Of a stretch of 64,000 bases of DNA, positions 35,381 through 45,945 are shown piece after piece; position 1 is the first letter of the stretch; each line of letters opens with the position of its first letter. The notes beneath the pieces were generated by a model. That model worked only from the letters and a program-made list of their open reading frames with translations. It was not told where the DNA came from and searched no databases. Made by a program: the position numbers and the translations under genes. This DNA comes from Carposina sasakii (lineage: Eukaryota; Arthropoda; Insecta; Lepidoptera; Carposinidae): contig CP053157.1 in assembly GCA_014607495.2 (NCBI GenBank), positions 5,828,001 to 5,892,000 on the forward strand, written 5' to 3'.

Positions 35381-36403
35381 CGGCCCTTATTCTCACTTAT
35401 CGCTCAACATGTCTGTCTACACTCGACATATTTGTCTATACAAAACAAAATAGCGGATATTTGAACATCAGCCGGGCTAGCACGACCACGATAAGTAGAT
35501 ATACGATAAAGGATTTCGTATGGTATCTATACCACCATAATTATCGATTTCGCGAGAATGACCATTGGAACGATACGTTACGTTAAGATTTATCCCGTGC
35601 TATGATATGATAAGGTGAGAGATAAGTTAAAGAAATGTTTCTAGAGTCAAAAAATATTTTTTTCTTTTTTTCAATTGTCGTCATTCTTTTTTTCTTTTTG
35701 ACATCAGATGTCATGTTAACTGCTCTAACATGACCAGCGAAACACGATATGATAAACCTATTTATCGACTAGCTGTCAAAATACGATAGATATTAGCCGC
35801 CATGTTTATCGATACCAATTACTAATCATTTAATTTTACCTTTGACCTACCTGTGTAAACTAAAAACGAGTAAACTAAAACATTAAATTAAAAATATTAA
35901 GTTTGGAGCATATAACTGAAAACCTATCGAACCAAAGAATATAATAGGTATTTTCGATTTCTCTAACCTATCTACGCTAATCGCGCACTCCAATGTTCAT
36001 CGATAACAATATCTTGAAATGATGTCAAAATTCGATATTTTTAACATCAAAATACAGTCATGTTCGGCGCTATCGATAGTAACCGATGGACATGCTCGCA
36101 TTTTTATCTATCATATCGTAACGCGCCTTGTAACGTTACTGTCATGGTTATGTTCACTGTATCGATAAAATTCAACATGGCGATAAAATGCAACATATAT
36201 TTATCGTATTTTGACAGCAAGGTATCGATAACTTGACTTATCATATCGTGTAACATTGGCCGTGCTAGCCGGGCTGATGGTATATCTACATATCAGGGAA
36301 AATATCAGGTGATGATAAATCCACCGATTTGTTTTTTAATCTTTTGTGTGGACAAATATGTCAAGTGTAAACTTGTCAAGCGATAAGTGAGAATCGTGGC
36401 CCT
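35381..36403. mobile_element. ~1.02-kb DNA element with two-step terminal inverted repeats
   Basis: Outer arms are 35383-35442 and about 36344-36402: TTCTCACTTATCGCT, then CTACACTCGACATATTTGTC against, in reverse, TTACACTTGACATATTTGTC. Inner arms are 35466-35485 (CATCAGCCGGGCTAGCACGA) and 36261-36279 (its complement with one or two changes). Between them ATCGATA, CACGATATGATAA and CGATAAA words recur on both strands. No transposase-like frame. Either one element with interrupted arms or a smaller element inserted in a larger one. Superfamily unknown. Confidence 0.7.
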
Positions 36404-36779
36404 GTTCTAATGAGCGCCTGACTTTATGTCCGTTCAAAGGAAACGTAAGTGGGTTTCATTTAATGAAATGTTTCCTTGTGAACGTGGTTTACTGAACCTA
36501 ACTTTAATACCCGACTTTGACTGGGCTTAAGAAGCGTCTAAATTTTAGCTTTTATAGCTCTACTTATTCCAAGCCCAAATAGTTTAAACTAATACCCAGT
36601 TTACACGGTATGAGCTGGCCTAGTCAGTTACAATAGTGCAGCTACTTGCATCGTGTGATCACACCGTAGTTATTTAACTGTTATGTGTCAAAAAAACAGT
36701 TCTCTAGCCATTCCATATCTGTCCGTAGTATGCATAACTATTACCACCATGGAATAGCTTCAATACCCTTTGGGAGGAA

Positions 36780-36885
36780 GCTATTGGGTGCAGTCTTTCT
36801 CTAAAACTTAATCATGATAGAGACAGCATCATCTTTATTCATCTGATAGGCTATCTGACCTTTGGAAAAATCGGCCCTAGAGTAT
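36780..36885. mobile_element. AGGGC-type MITE relative
   Basis: CATGATAGAGACAGCATCAT and CTGATAGGCTATCTGACCTT, then AAAATCGGCCCTAGAG, the right end seen at 62.5 kb. Confidence 0.5.
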
Positions 36886-37074
36886 TAAAATGTAGGTAAT
36901 AATAGAACTTACTGATATAACTTCTACTATAGAACGGTATAGTCTGAACACGTAATCGTAAGTAGCACCGTAACTTTATACAACTCTCTAGTTTTGTATG
37001 TACTTAGTAGACACTCCAAAAAGTATTTTTCAATCCATATTGTACTTAATATATACGGCTCTTTTCCCGAAATA

Positions 37075-37145
37075 AGGTAGCCAGAACTGGAGATCCCGCA
37101 GACACGTTTAGCATAACTGGAGCTAGAAGTAAGCGACAAATAAAT
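37075..37145 (-). repeat. short retroposon family Q, fragment
   Basis: CCGAAATAAGGTAGCCAGAA, CTGGAGATCCCG and CACGTTTAGCATAACTGGAG match Q in reverse. Confidence 0.6.
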
Positions 37146-37149
37146 TTTA

Positions 37150-39084
37150 CATTAGTAGGTACTAGTAGGTACGTCGGAAAAAAACGTAAATAAAATTACT
37201 CTATGTAGAAAAAAGAAGCATTCGTCCAAAGCTTCGAAAAGACATTCTGAGAAGATTCTATCTAATCTGAAATTCATACTTTGTTTTAACATGTACACAA
37301 TGATTAAATTTATTATATATACTGCTGTTATAAGAACCCAATTTCTCTAATTAATCCCATGTTTATTGCGAATTCCAAGGAAATTCGCCTGTACCCAATG
37401 ACGACTGTTGTTATTTAGGTCATGCAGGTCGACGTCGGAAGGCAAGGAAAACGTGCTTCACATTAAGTTTTGATTTGCAGTTACAAACTGTTTTTGGTTT
37501 CTTTCAATGCTATCATGATTTCTATCACTATTAACCTTCAAAATGTCACTATTGCATTATTTTATTAATGAATAGAAGTAAAAAAGATTAAATGAAGATC
37601 GATAACGACGTTTGATTTGCTTATGCTATTAAAGATTGTATCTTATTCCTCTATGCTTAGTCACTCTTCATTCCTCAATGAACATATGTACATGCTACGT
37701 TCAGAAATTTCGACTGCGCGTGATTGGAGCTTATAAACTCTCCAGTAACTAACATAAACCTTTATATACTATTATCGATTAGCCAAAAGGCCTTATTTCC
37801 TTCATAAGCCCTATTTCACAACGTTTCCACCAAAATTTCACATCCTAAAACTCAAGTGCCCTCACCGCGGCCCGCGATCAAGCAGTTCAAAGGAGTCAAA
37901 CAGTTTTCTTTAAGTACAAAAATGTACTGAATCCCGTGTAGTTGGGAACAGACGTTTTCGTATGCACACAGAGTGGTGCGCTCAATCAGTCCTCAAAGAC
38001 GTGGGACACGCCGGGATCAAAGGCTGCGCCGCGACTCGTTACTACGTAGGTAGGTACCATGTATTGGAGCGGGAACTAGTGAACTGAATGGGCTATTTGG
38101 TCGGGATTTTTTGAGCTCCTGGCATTCCGCGGAAGGATTTGAATGGAGTATAAATATTTTGTGAAAGATTAAAGGCTATAAGACTCGCGCGACCATGGTG
38201 TCCGTAAGATACCAAATAAAATACATTACAGAAACTATGTACACACCATACATACAGGTATCATATGATACAGCATTATAGGAATTAGTGGTCGCGCGAC
38301 TAGCGCGTCTGAACGGACACCCAAGTGAGTAACTATCTACAGATCCGCAAACATTTTGTTGTTAGCGGCCAATATCACGCTGTCATAGACGGCCGGTGAA
38401 ATGTAGCTCTAAGTCAAGACTGACGTAACATACACTCGGCGGTGTTCCCAAATTCATCAGCACAGGATTTATTTTCTTATCTTTTACAAAATACTAGCTC
38501 TTCGACATTATATTACGAATGCGGTATTCGTTTTATACGTAGTTTTACTCGCAGTAGACTAGACTGGGATTTCTAGTTTTTATTCCTAGAGCGTGAACTT
38601 AATTTAAATAATCTACATACTTGGTCTTGAGCTAGCTAACAGAGGTACCTATGGGTAGTAATATTCAAGTAATTAAATTTATAATCTACACAGATCCGTA
38701 TAAAAGTTACTTGTACTTACTTACGTTGTACTTACTACTAATTAGGTACCAATAACAATAATAGCCTAACATCCAATGCCCTATTTTATTTTTGTAATCA
38801 AATTCCTTATAACATCGAAGCAATTCTTACTTTCGTTGAAATTTACCTTTGAATTTTTTTATGAAGGCTGTAAAAGTTCTAGAATGCATTCGAAAACAAG
38901 TATCGGGTATGCATTCACAGTTTTACCACTTTACGTAACAACTCGATTTTATAACGCTATCTTCGCTCTCTGCGGTATGTTACATGATACATATAGCGAG
39001 TTAGTGGCATCACTATAAACACTAACGGTGTTATTACAAAAGAGCGCCTAAAATTAGACACGTTTTAAATATGAAATTTAATTA
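37150..39084. other. no gene; one interleaved inverted repeat
   Basis: Mostly unique sequence. 37.85-38.45 kb is richer in G and C. 38186-38195 (CGCGCGACCA) pairs with 38289-38298, and 38197-38205 (GGTGTCCGT) with 38313-38321. No coding signal. Confidence 0.5.
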
Positions 39085-39125
39085 TAAAATTATTAATAAA
39101 GAAATGAAAAAAATTCCTCACCCAT
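39085..39125 (-). repeat. tRNA-SINE 3' tail fragment
   Basis: AAAATTATTAATAAAGAAAT, then GAAAAAAATTCCTCACCC, identical to the 3' tail of the SINE 500 bp away. The tRNA-like part is missing. Confidence 0.75.
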
Positions 39126-39368
39126 GAAATTTGATAGCAAAATGTATAGAATATCCGTCAAATTTAGGTAATGTTTCGCTTAAATGATGCTTATATTCTT
39201 TTGTAATAACACCGTAATTATCTATAATCTTGATTAATTAAAAAATCCAAAAACCCGACTGCGTAAAAAAGAACCAAACTATGTACATAATAAAAAAAAC
39301 TAAAAAGAAAAAAACAAGCAGTTAGATGTCCGGTGGTCTAGAATTCTAAATATTATTATGGAATGAAT

Positions 39369-39524
39369 ACTATTGAAGAATATAAAATATTTTCTAATGA
39401 TCGTAACATAACAACTGAACAGCCAAGATGCATTGAAGTATTAGCGTGGCTGTCGGATAATGGATCCCGACTGTTCAGTTGTTATGTTACGATCATTAGA
39501 AAATATTTTATGTTCTTCAATAGT
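39369..39524. repeat. large hairpin, 54-bp arms
   Basis: Arms 39369-39422 and 39471-39524 are reverse complements with a single mismatch (A versus G, which would be a G-U pair in RNA). The loop is 48 bases. The arms include TAATGATCGTAACATAACAA. No similar arm occurs elsewhere in the window, although the sequence just to the right recurs at 57.69 kb. Confidence 0.95.
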
Positions 39525-39705
39525 TATATTAATGGAGAAGTGTTTTTATAAATTTATCTTAGTCAAGATATTATATATTATAAAATTATTAATAAAGAAA
39601 TGGAAAAAATTCCTTACCCGGGTAGGAATCGAACCCACGACCTCAGCATTCCGCGTGCCAGCGCTCTCACCACTGAGCCACCGGGTCAATTACTAAATTA
39701 AAAAA
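39525..39705 (-). repeat. tRNA-derived SINE, copy 2, with extended tail
   Basis: On the minus strand: GACCCGGTGGCTCAGTGGTG, box B GGTTCGATTCC and an acceptor-like CCGGGTA. The acceptor 5' GACCCGG pairs with CCGGGTA at six of seven positions. The tail TTTTATAATATATAATATCT, then GACTAAGATAAATTTATAAA is shared with the copy at 57685-57860. Confidence 0.85.
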
Positions 39706-39809
39706 TTGCCAATATGTAATTTAAAAAAGAGATGGTAAAAATTCGTCATCCGAGTAATTGATCAGTCGGATCGAAAAATCTTGAGAGAAAACTGATAATG
39801 ATTTTTTAA

Positions 39810-40090
39810 TACCTATTCAACGATACCCGAATTGATATAGTTTGTTGAGTTAAATTTTTTTCATTTTCACAATATGGCGTCCAGTAGTCGCCATATTGGA
39901 TTTTCACTAACGTCATGTCTTTAGTGAAAATCGCCGGACTAAGAGGAATCGATTGACGTGTGAATCATAAAAATCGGCCCATGCTTTTGGTATGTATAGT
40001 GCTCCAAAAGAACATACAGACCTACATAGGCTGTTAAACACATTACACTCCTTTGCGTCGCGCAGTCGGGTAAAAAGCACAAAGTGGCGA
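39810..40090. repeat. dispersed repeat with CAATATGGCG hairpin
   Basis: 39870-39879 CAATATGGCG and 39889-39898 CGCCATATTG form a perfect 10-bp hairpin. Then ATTGACGTGTGAATCATAAA, AATCGGCCCATGC and TTTGCGTCGCGCAGTCGGGT, a tail pattern also found near 11.8, 49.4 and 63.9 kb. I know this block order from lepidopteran repeats, class uncertain. Confidence 0.55.
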
Positions 40091-40109
40091 CTACTTTTAC
40101 TGATTTTAT

Positions 40110-40215
40110 AAACTAATAGTGGTAGAGCACTGACACGCGGAATGCAGAGGTCGTGGGTTCGATTCCCACCCGGGTGAGGAATTTTTTCCATTTCTTTATT
40201 AATAATTTTATAATA
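40110..40215 (+). repeat. tRNA-derived SINE, copy 3 (5' decayed)
   Basis: ACTGACACGCGGAATGCAGA, then GGTCGTGGGTTCGATTCCCA, CCCGGGTGAGGAA and TTCCATTTCTTTATTAATAA. Box A has been lost to AATAGTGGTAGAGC. Confidence 0.75.
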
Positions 40216-41624
40216 GGTATGTGTTCTGAATCATACATATTTGCATATACCCATTATGTATTAATTATCTTAGCTTTTATAATGCTGTCTAAGTATTGCA
40301 GAACCACAGCCGATCTATGTCATAATTTTATTAATGAGATATTAAAGAATGCGATGTTTCGCTTACGTATTTTGTACCAACGGTTGAAATATTTTTATTC
40401 ATCAACAGTTTCTATACTCGGCTAGAACGGTTACACGTTTGCTTATCGTCTAGTCGTTAAGCAACTAACCCCAGTCCCCAGTCCATAACGACACACACAA
40501 TAGGATGACAAAACGTAGCAGTGCAATTACACGCATTTAACAAATTGCAATTCCGAGTATCTACAAACTTACCACCTAGTCGTAGTGTCGCTAGTGTCTA
40601 TATGAAAATAAAGAAAGTATGGAAGCTACAAACAAGAGTCACAGCTTCAGTTTATACCCACTGCATCAGATAACCTTGCGGGGATATAAAACGGTTATTG
40701 TCTACGTTCATTCAGTGACGGATACAGTTGATCCATCGTGTTAATCACGCTGAGTTATTGCAAATGGCCCCCCAAATAAGCTTGATGGATCCCTGGCACG
40801 ATGCGACTCGATGACTGATAATCTGATAGCGATTTGTATAGTCTTAATAATATGAGTTTAATGTAACCGATTTCTTAGTCTTGAGTAAGCTCAGCAGCAG
40901 TTTCAAGTCCTCCAAAGGTCTATGATCCTATCGTTCTCTAATGCCCAACGTGTCTATGAAAATTATTAAAAAAAAACTCACTCACAACACCTCTAGTAGC
41001 ACAGTTATTTTATGAACTTTATTTTTTATTATTATGTAAAACGACATGTTTTCTTCCACGAAATAGAATGTTAGGAACCTCTAGTTTACTGTACTGTAAT
41101 ACATGTAATACATGTAGACTGCTAATCTGCCCTTCACAATGTTAAAAAAAAATTATAGTAAATTATTAAAAATACATCAATTAAATTATTATATAGATTA
41201 TTAAAAAGTAGTTTTATGTTCTGCTCTAGTAACGAAGGAAATACAAACACGCTACAACCTTATTTTTCTAAGCTTCTTTTTGCAAAATCCAATTATTACA
41301 CTCGCACGAGTTCGCTATGTCGAAACCTATCCCATTTTAGTTCAATTTAGGATTATTACTAACACTACTTCGGAAGACATTTTTAATTTTAATCCTTTGG
41401 TACGTAGGTATTGAGTTAGTGGCTTTTGTATTTAAGCTTTCAGTTTTATTACTCGGCTTTGATGATTAGATAGGTAGTTTAGGCTTTTCGCTAAAGTTTA
41501 AGTCGAAATTCCAACGAAGACAACTTTTTTATTATAGGCTAAGAAAGCATGGCTTAAGGCAATGTATCTATCTATATAGGTATATAATCATCTTGAATGA
41601 GACTTGGAGGGTTTTTTGTATGAC
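40216..41624. other. no gene; region of a possible promoter
   Basis: 40.43-40.86 kb looks unique. No conserved frame is seen downstream of the promoter-like site. The rest is AT-rich. Confidence 0.45.
40685..40714 (+). promoter_or_regulatory. TATA box plus initiator, putative core promoter
   Basis: TATAAAA at 40685-40691 and TTCAGT with its A at 40714, 29 bases from the first T. This is the arthropod TATA/Inr spacing (TCAGT initiator). The first ATG downstream (near 40763) opens only 16 codons, so an attached gene would need splicing. Chance occurrence is quite possible. Confidence 0.3.
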
Positions 41625-41967
41625 GTACAATCGATAAGAAAGGATTTCCCAAAATTCCCAGAGGAACGGGAAAAAATGAAATTTTAAAGTTTACGCGGAC
41701 TGCTATATATAATACTACAGCTGCTTCTCTTCCCGGGCATACTGTACAATTCAGTAGAGGGACAAGAGGGTCTTGGTGTTTTGTAGGCGATGGGCTGACC
41801 ACCTGTCACCACTAACCGAACTTGTACATCTCAACTATACCCTCAAAACTAGTCAGAAGTGGCACCATGTGGTTCTATCGGCCCTTGGTGCTCTGCCTAC
41901 CCCGTAAGGGATAAAGGCGTGATTATATGTATGTATGTACGCGGACGAAATTGTGGGCGTCTGCTAG
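41625..41967 (+). mobile_element. Helitron-like 3' end split by a retroposon
   Basis: 41640-41700 has ATTTCCCAAAATTCCCAGAG and AAAGTTTACGCGGAC. After a 237-bp insert it resumes TACGCGGACGAAATTGTGGG..CGTCTGCTAG|A. Joined by eye, this is the usual end seen at 45.0 kb. Confidence 0.7.
41701..41937 (+). repeat. short retroposon family X, copy 2, with 9-bp target duplication
   Basis: Flanked by TACGCGGAC at 41692-41700 and exactly again at 41938-41946. Contains CTTCTCTTCCCGGGCATACT, GGCGATGGGCTGACCACCTG, AGAAGTGGCACCATGTGGTT and GGCGTGATTATATGTATGTA. The duplication defines both ends and shows insertion into an existing Helitron end. Confidence 0.9.
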
Positions 41968-43277
41968 ACTATATAATAATGTCTATGGATTAAGGCGCAG
42001 ACAAATTGACGGACATGGTAAACTTTATTACCTACATGAACCTTGTAAAATAAAATATGTAATAAAAATGATATTTCAGCAAGTAGATACGAGAACTCCA
42101 AAAAATGTTTTGCATTTTATCAAAGTTGGAGGAATTAATTTGAACAATGAATTATAGAGTTTAGAAATCAAATCGAAATTATGTCATACTTTTATGAGAT
42201 TTATTGGTTGTATTTTGTTGATAAATTAAGCCCAAAGATTTAATCGAATAGTTTAAGCAATAAATCACGTATGTCTAAAACACAATATCTATGTAAACTA
42301 CAGAGCTGAAATTAAACATAAATTTTATGATAAGATAATAATTATGTTAAGATGTGACATAAATAGGTAGTTTATTACTTTAGGTACACCTATCTTTCCA
42401 ATTGGAAATGAATAAATTGAAGGTTAACCTTGAGCTGTTTCCAGAAGAGGACAGTTACACACTACGGTCACGCGTATGATGCGTGCATTGCGTATGATGC
42501 ATTTGCTCGTCTTGGCGAGTCACTACCGTGTCTCTAGTTAATTATGATACGTAGCTTGACCTGTCATTTAAATTAATTTTAATAATATTCTTATTATAGA
42601 AATGTGATGTTTAGCTGCAAAAACTGTTACAACACTGAGAAAATATTGTCTTAAAATCTATCTTCCCTATAGGACGTATAATTCAAGAGATAAAGGGTGA
42701 AATATTTATTTTTGGTCAATCAATACTAAACATGAAAGAAGAGTTTCTTGCTAGAGTACGATCGATAAGCCAAAAAAACAATTAGAAATTGGATTTTATT
42801 TAGATTTTATTTCTTTGTTTGGCGTACACCAGACAGTCTGCCAACGGCAACGGTGAAAATACGTCAATATATTATTTTACGTGTTTTCCATGTATTTTCA
42901 TATTTCGTACCTATGTCAGCAAATACCAATGTTGTGCCAGTTAATACCAATATTCTGACAGAGCAACTTACTGACCATAAAACAACATGATTTGTAAACA
43001 ATGGGTTATTTCTCTAAAACAATTATTATTCGGGGTGTGGAACCGACGGCGTTTGATTATTCATAGCTAGTGAGCCCGGTGAGGCTTAAAATGTTATTTT
43101 AGGTTAATCATGTTATGATCCACAAAATGAATTATACTTTGAATAAAAAAGTACATACTCGTATTTTGAAATATAAAAAATATCTTGGGTTTAGCAGCCA
43201 GGCATGGCTTCCTGACATGGTACTGCCCCTTGCCCCCGCATCGGCTAAGAATTACTGTCAAAAAAGATAAGCAATAG
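41968..43277. other. no gene recognised
   Basis: Small direct repeat GCGTATGATGC at 42.47-42.50 kb. Otherwise nothing recognised. Confidence 0.5.
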
Positions 43278-43653
43278 GCTGCCTGTCCATTGAAGCGGAG
43301 CGAGCTTGCGGAGCGGGGCGAGCGAGTATTGTGAAGCGGAGTTGCGGACTGTGTCTGTCTATTGACGCGGAGCGAGGCAGCAGTGCTAGACCGAGTTCTC
43401 GCGAGGAGTCATTTGAGCGGAGGGCGGCGGGCGGTCAGATCAGTTCATACTATCATCTCATCTCCTGCTCGCTCGCATCGTCGGCTCCCTCCGCTGCCCC
43501 GCACCGCTATCTTGCGCCGCTTCCGAAAATGTATGAATTTTTAAACTAGCTCGCAAAGCCCTTTCCACTGCAGCTGAGCGGAGTTTTTATGCAATCCTAT
43601 TGGTTAAATTTCTCCGCTCCGCAAGCTCGCTCCGCTTCAATGGACAGGCAGCC
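43278..43653. mobile_element. 376-bp GC-rich MITE with ~40-bp terminal inverted repeats
   Basis: Left GGCTGCCTGTCCATTGAAGC..GGAGCGAGCTTGCGGAGCGG is matched almost perfectly by the reverse complement of the right end. ATA flanks both sides (43275-43277 and 43654-43656), a possible 3-bp target duplication as used by PIF/Harbinger-type elements. The GCGGAGCG word recurs inside. The two overlapping 60-72-codon frames are by-products of the GC-rich repeat. Confidence 0.85.
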
Positions 43654-44144
43654 ATACTGGGGTGATTGTTTCTATTCAGGGTTCTTACCTTAGTCACGAT
43701 GACCTATTACTGATATTTTATTGCGTGCGTCTTAATAACATGAAGTTATCACAAGGGTCATAGTCATAAAAAGAAAATGCCCATTTTTCAATAAGTATTA
43801 TAATATGACCTTAGAAACAAACTAAAAGTGCTCTACCGAACTCGAATAAAGATCATATAGAATCATGATGAATAGTTTTGCTGTAAATATCAGATGATAT
43901 TGCACTATCTATTGCAACTTAAATACGATTTAGAGAATTCCCGTGTTGAAGAATTTATTTTATTAATATTTTAAATTTTATTTTTATAAGATATTTTATT
44001 TTAAAGTAATTTCAGTTATTTTGGTTTAATTTAATTTAATTTGATTTAATTTATTTTATTGTATTTTGATTTTATATTAATTTGTATTAAAAATATTTAT
44101 GTTAGTACTAACATTCTATGGACTCAGTTGTCTATAATATATAT
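43654..44144. other. no gene; low-complexity ATTTA/TTTAA tract
   Basis: 44020-44070 is imperfect (AATTT)n. Nothing else recognised. Confidence 0.6.
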
Positions 44145-44390
44145 ATATTTTTTTTATATTCACACACTTCACAACACATTGACCTAATCCCACACTAAGA
44201 TCCCTAAGGTCTTGTGTCGTGGGTACTAGGCAACGGTATATAAATACATAGATAAGTATATAAACATCCATGACTCGGAAACAAACATCGATATTCATCA
44301 TATTAATGTTTGCACCTACCGGGATTCGAACCCAGGACCTATGGCGTCGCAGGCAGGGCCACTACCAACTACACCAATCGGCCGTCCATA
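44145..44390 (-). repeat. tRNA-derived SINE of the GACGGCCGATTGG type
   Basis: On the minus strand: GACGGCCGATTGGTGTAGTT, GGTAGTGGCCCTGCC, box B GGGTTCGAATCCCGG, then AACATTAATATGATGAATAT, TATATACCGTTGCC and CTAAGGGATCTTAGTGTGGG. The tRNA-like head plus this tail is a SINE type known from Lepidoptera (Metulj-like). Relatives: inverted tails at 22.7 kb and a decayed head at 54.1 kb. Confidence 0.85.
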
Positions 44391-44399
44391 TTATATATT

Positions 44400-44545
44400 A
44401 TATTATAATATTATTAAGAAATGAAAAAAATCACCCGGGTGAGACTTGAACTCGCGACCTCTCGCATACCGTGCTTTGCTCTAACCAACTGAGCTACCGG
44501 GTCAATTAGCTCGAATGACGAATTTGACCATCTCTTTTAAACTTT
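44400..44545 (-). repeat. tRNA-derived SINE, copy 4, best tRNA-like fold
   Basis: On the minus strand: GACCCGGTAGCTCAGTTGGT, TAGAGC, box B-like GAGTTCAAGTCTC and CCGGGTG. The acceptor and D arms pair well but the anticodon arm does not form a normal 5-bp stem. Upstream AAAGAGATGGTCAAATTCGT marks it as the same SINE as 14.2 kb. Confidence 0.8.
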
Positions 44546-44939
44546 TTTATTTTTACATTACGTTTTTGGCAACGTTATTTTTTCATCCCGATAGCTAACA
44601 AAAGCTTTAGCATAATTGTTAAGTGATATTTTAGACACCCGGATCGTTGTTTTGAGCATAATATAAACAAGTCTAGAAAACAATGTACATTTAATTTTGT
44701 AGTGTAGTTACATTGTTTTTTTTTTAGTTTGATGCTGGCATTGGATTTCATTTGCGGTATTTGCTGTTCGATAAATACTTTGGAATAATTACTTTGAAAA
44801 ATATGGAATCGTTAATTGTGAAATGTTGTTTTGTTTTTATAACTGTGCTGGTATTCTATTTCTACATGTACTTTTAAATTATTGCACTTTTTGTAATAAA
44901 TGAAAAATTTAATGAAAAAGGCAGTAATGGTAGTAGGCT

Positions 44940-45071
44940 GAGAAGATTAGCACCACCTATGTCTGCTCCCGTGGGTAGCGTAAGAGGCGTAAAGTATTGC
45001 CGAAATTACCGCGGGAAAGGGACAGCGGGAAATCTAAAGTTTACGCGGACGAAATTGTCGGCGGCCGCTAG
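44940..45071 (+). mobile_element. Helitron-like 3' end
   Basis: CGAAATTACCGCGGGAAAGG, AAAGTTTACGCGGACGAAAT, TGTCGGCGGCCGCTAG|T. Same terminal architecture as 41.96 kb, start not defined. Confidence 0.6.
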
Positions 45072-45769
45072 TATTTTATTTTATTTATTTATTTCTCACA
45101 CACTACACATTACAATTACATGCAACTTAAACTATACAAATTATAAACAAACGATCTAGATTGTAACGCAAATACATGTGCGCACAAGAAAAGTAAAAGA
45201 AGACAAAATAATAATTTTACAAATAAGGACAAAGCTTAATTAATTAGTATGGAAAATATAATGATTAATGTGGGTTAAATTAAAAACCCATTTATAATAT
45301 GCAAACATTAGTTATCCCAGTTCTTCCAATTGAGGCTGATGTGGAATCTTATAAAATAGTTCACACATTTATTGGAAAATATGAAAGGAAAATTATTGTC
45401 CTAAATTAGGTCAGAGTTCATCGGAAATTAATTTCTTTATGGATTTCTGACGAGATCGAAGTCCAGGCACACATCAATGATTTTATTAGACCTACTTTCC
45501 ATTAGGTATCTATTATCTACGGACATACGGTATCTACGGATGGATTAGCACGAAAAAGGGTAGGTATTAGTAAGATTAGGGTTTTGAGGTTTAGACAGCT
45601 ATGTAGGAACTGTAGGTGACCTGATACATATTTATATATATCTATATGTGTATTTATATTTATTAATACTAAACAGATACACTATATTTCATATATATGT
45701 ACACCTACAAGAAGACAAGCATTACACACATCATAGTCATACATTCGCAACACTATATTTAACGCACAA
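45072..45769. other. no gene recognised
   Basis: AT-rich. Confidence 0.5.
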
Positions 45770-45945
45770 GCAACGCCGCGCGATATCCGTAGTTCAGCAA
45801 AACTGCTGACGGCGCCGAACGTGATCTCGCCACACCACGCTGCTCATGCGCTGGTACCTCCAGTCGTCCTAGGACTGTGACAGAGTCCACGCCACCCTGT
45901 ACCGCGACGACCCACATACGCGAGTGCCGCTACGCCACTGGTGGC
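45770..45945. other. isolated GC-rich island, unexplained
   Basis: About 175 bp of high GC in AT-rich surroundings. Both strands keep several frames open for 40-50 codons, for example a minus-strand ATG frame beginning MWVVAVQGGVDS and a plus-strand frame with TVTESTPPCTATTHIRECRY. Neither matches a family I know. It could be a decayed transposon coding piece or an exon remnant. Confidence 0.4.

Noticed and set aside
35172..35453. 93-codon plus-strand frame as a small gene
   Set aside because: Its last third is the terminal inverted repeat of the 35.4-kb element and no family motif is visible.
43331..43549. Two overlapping GC-rich frames of 60-72 codons
   Set aside because: They lie wholly inside the GC-rich MITE with 40-bp terminal repeats, and their Arg/Ser/Glu-rich text comes from repeated GCGGAGCG.
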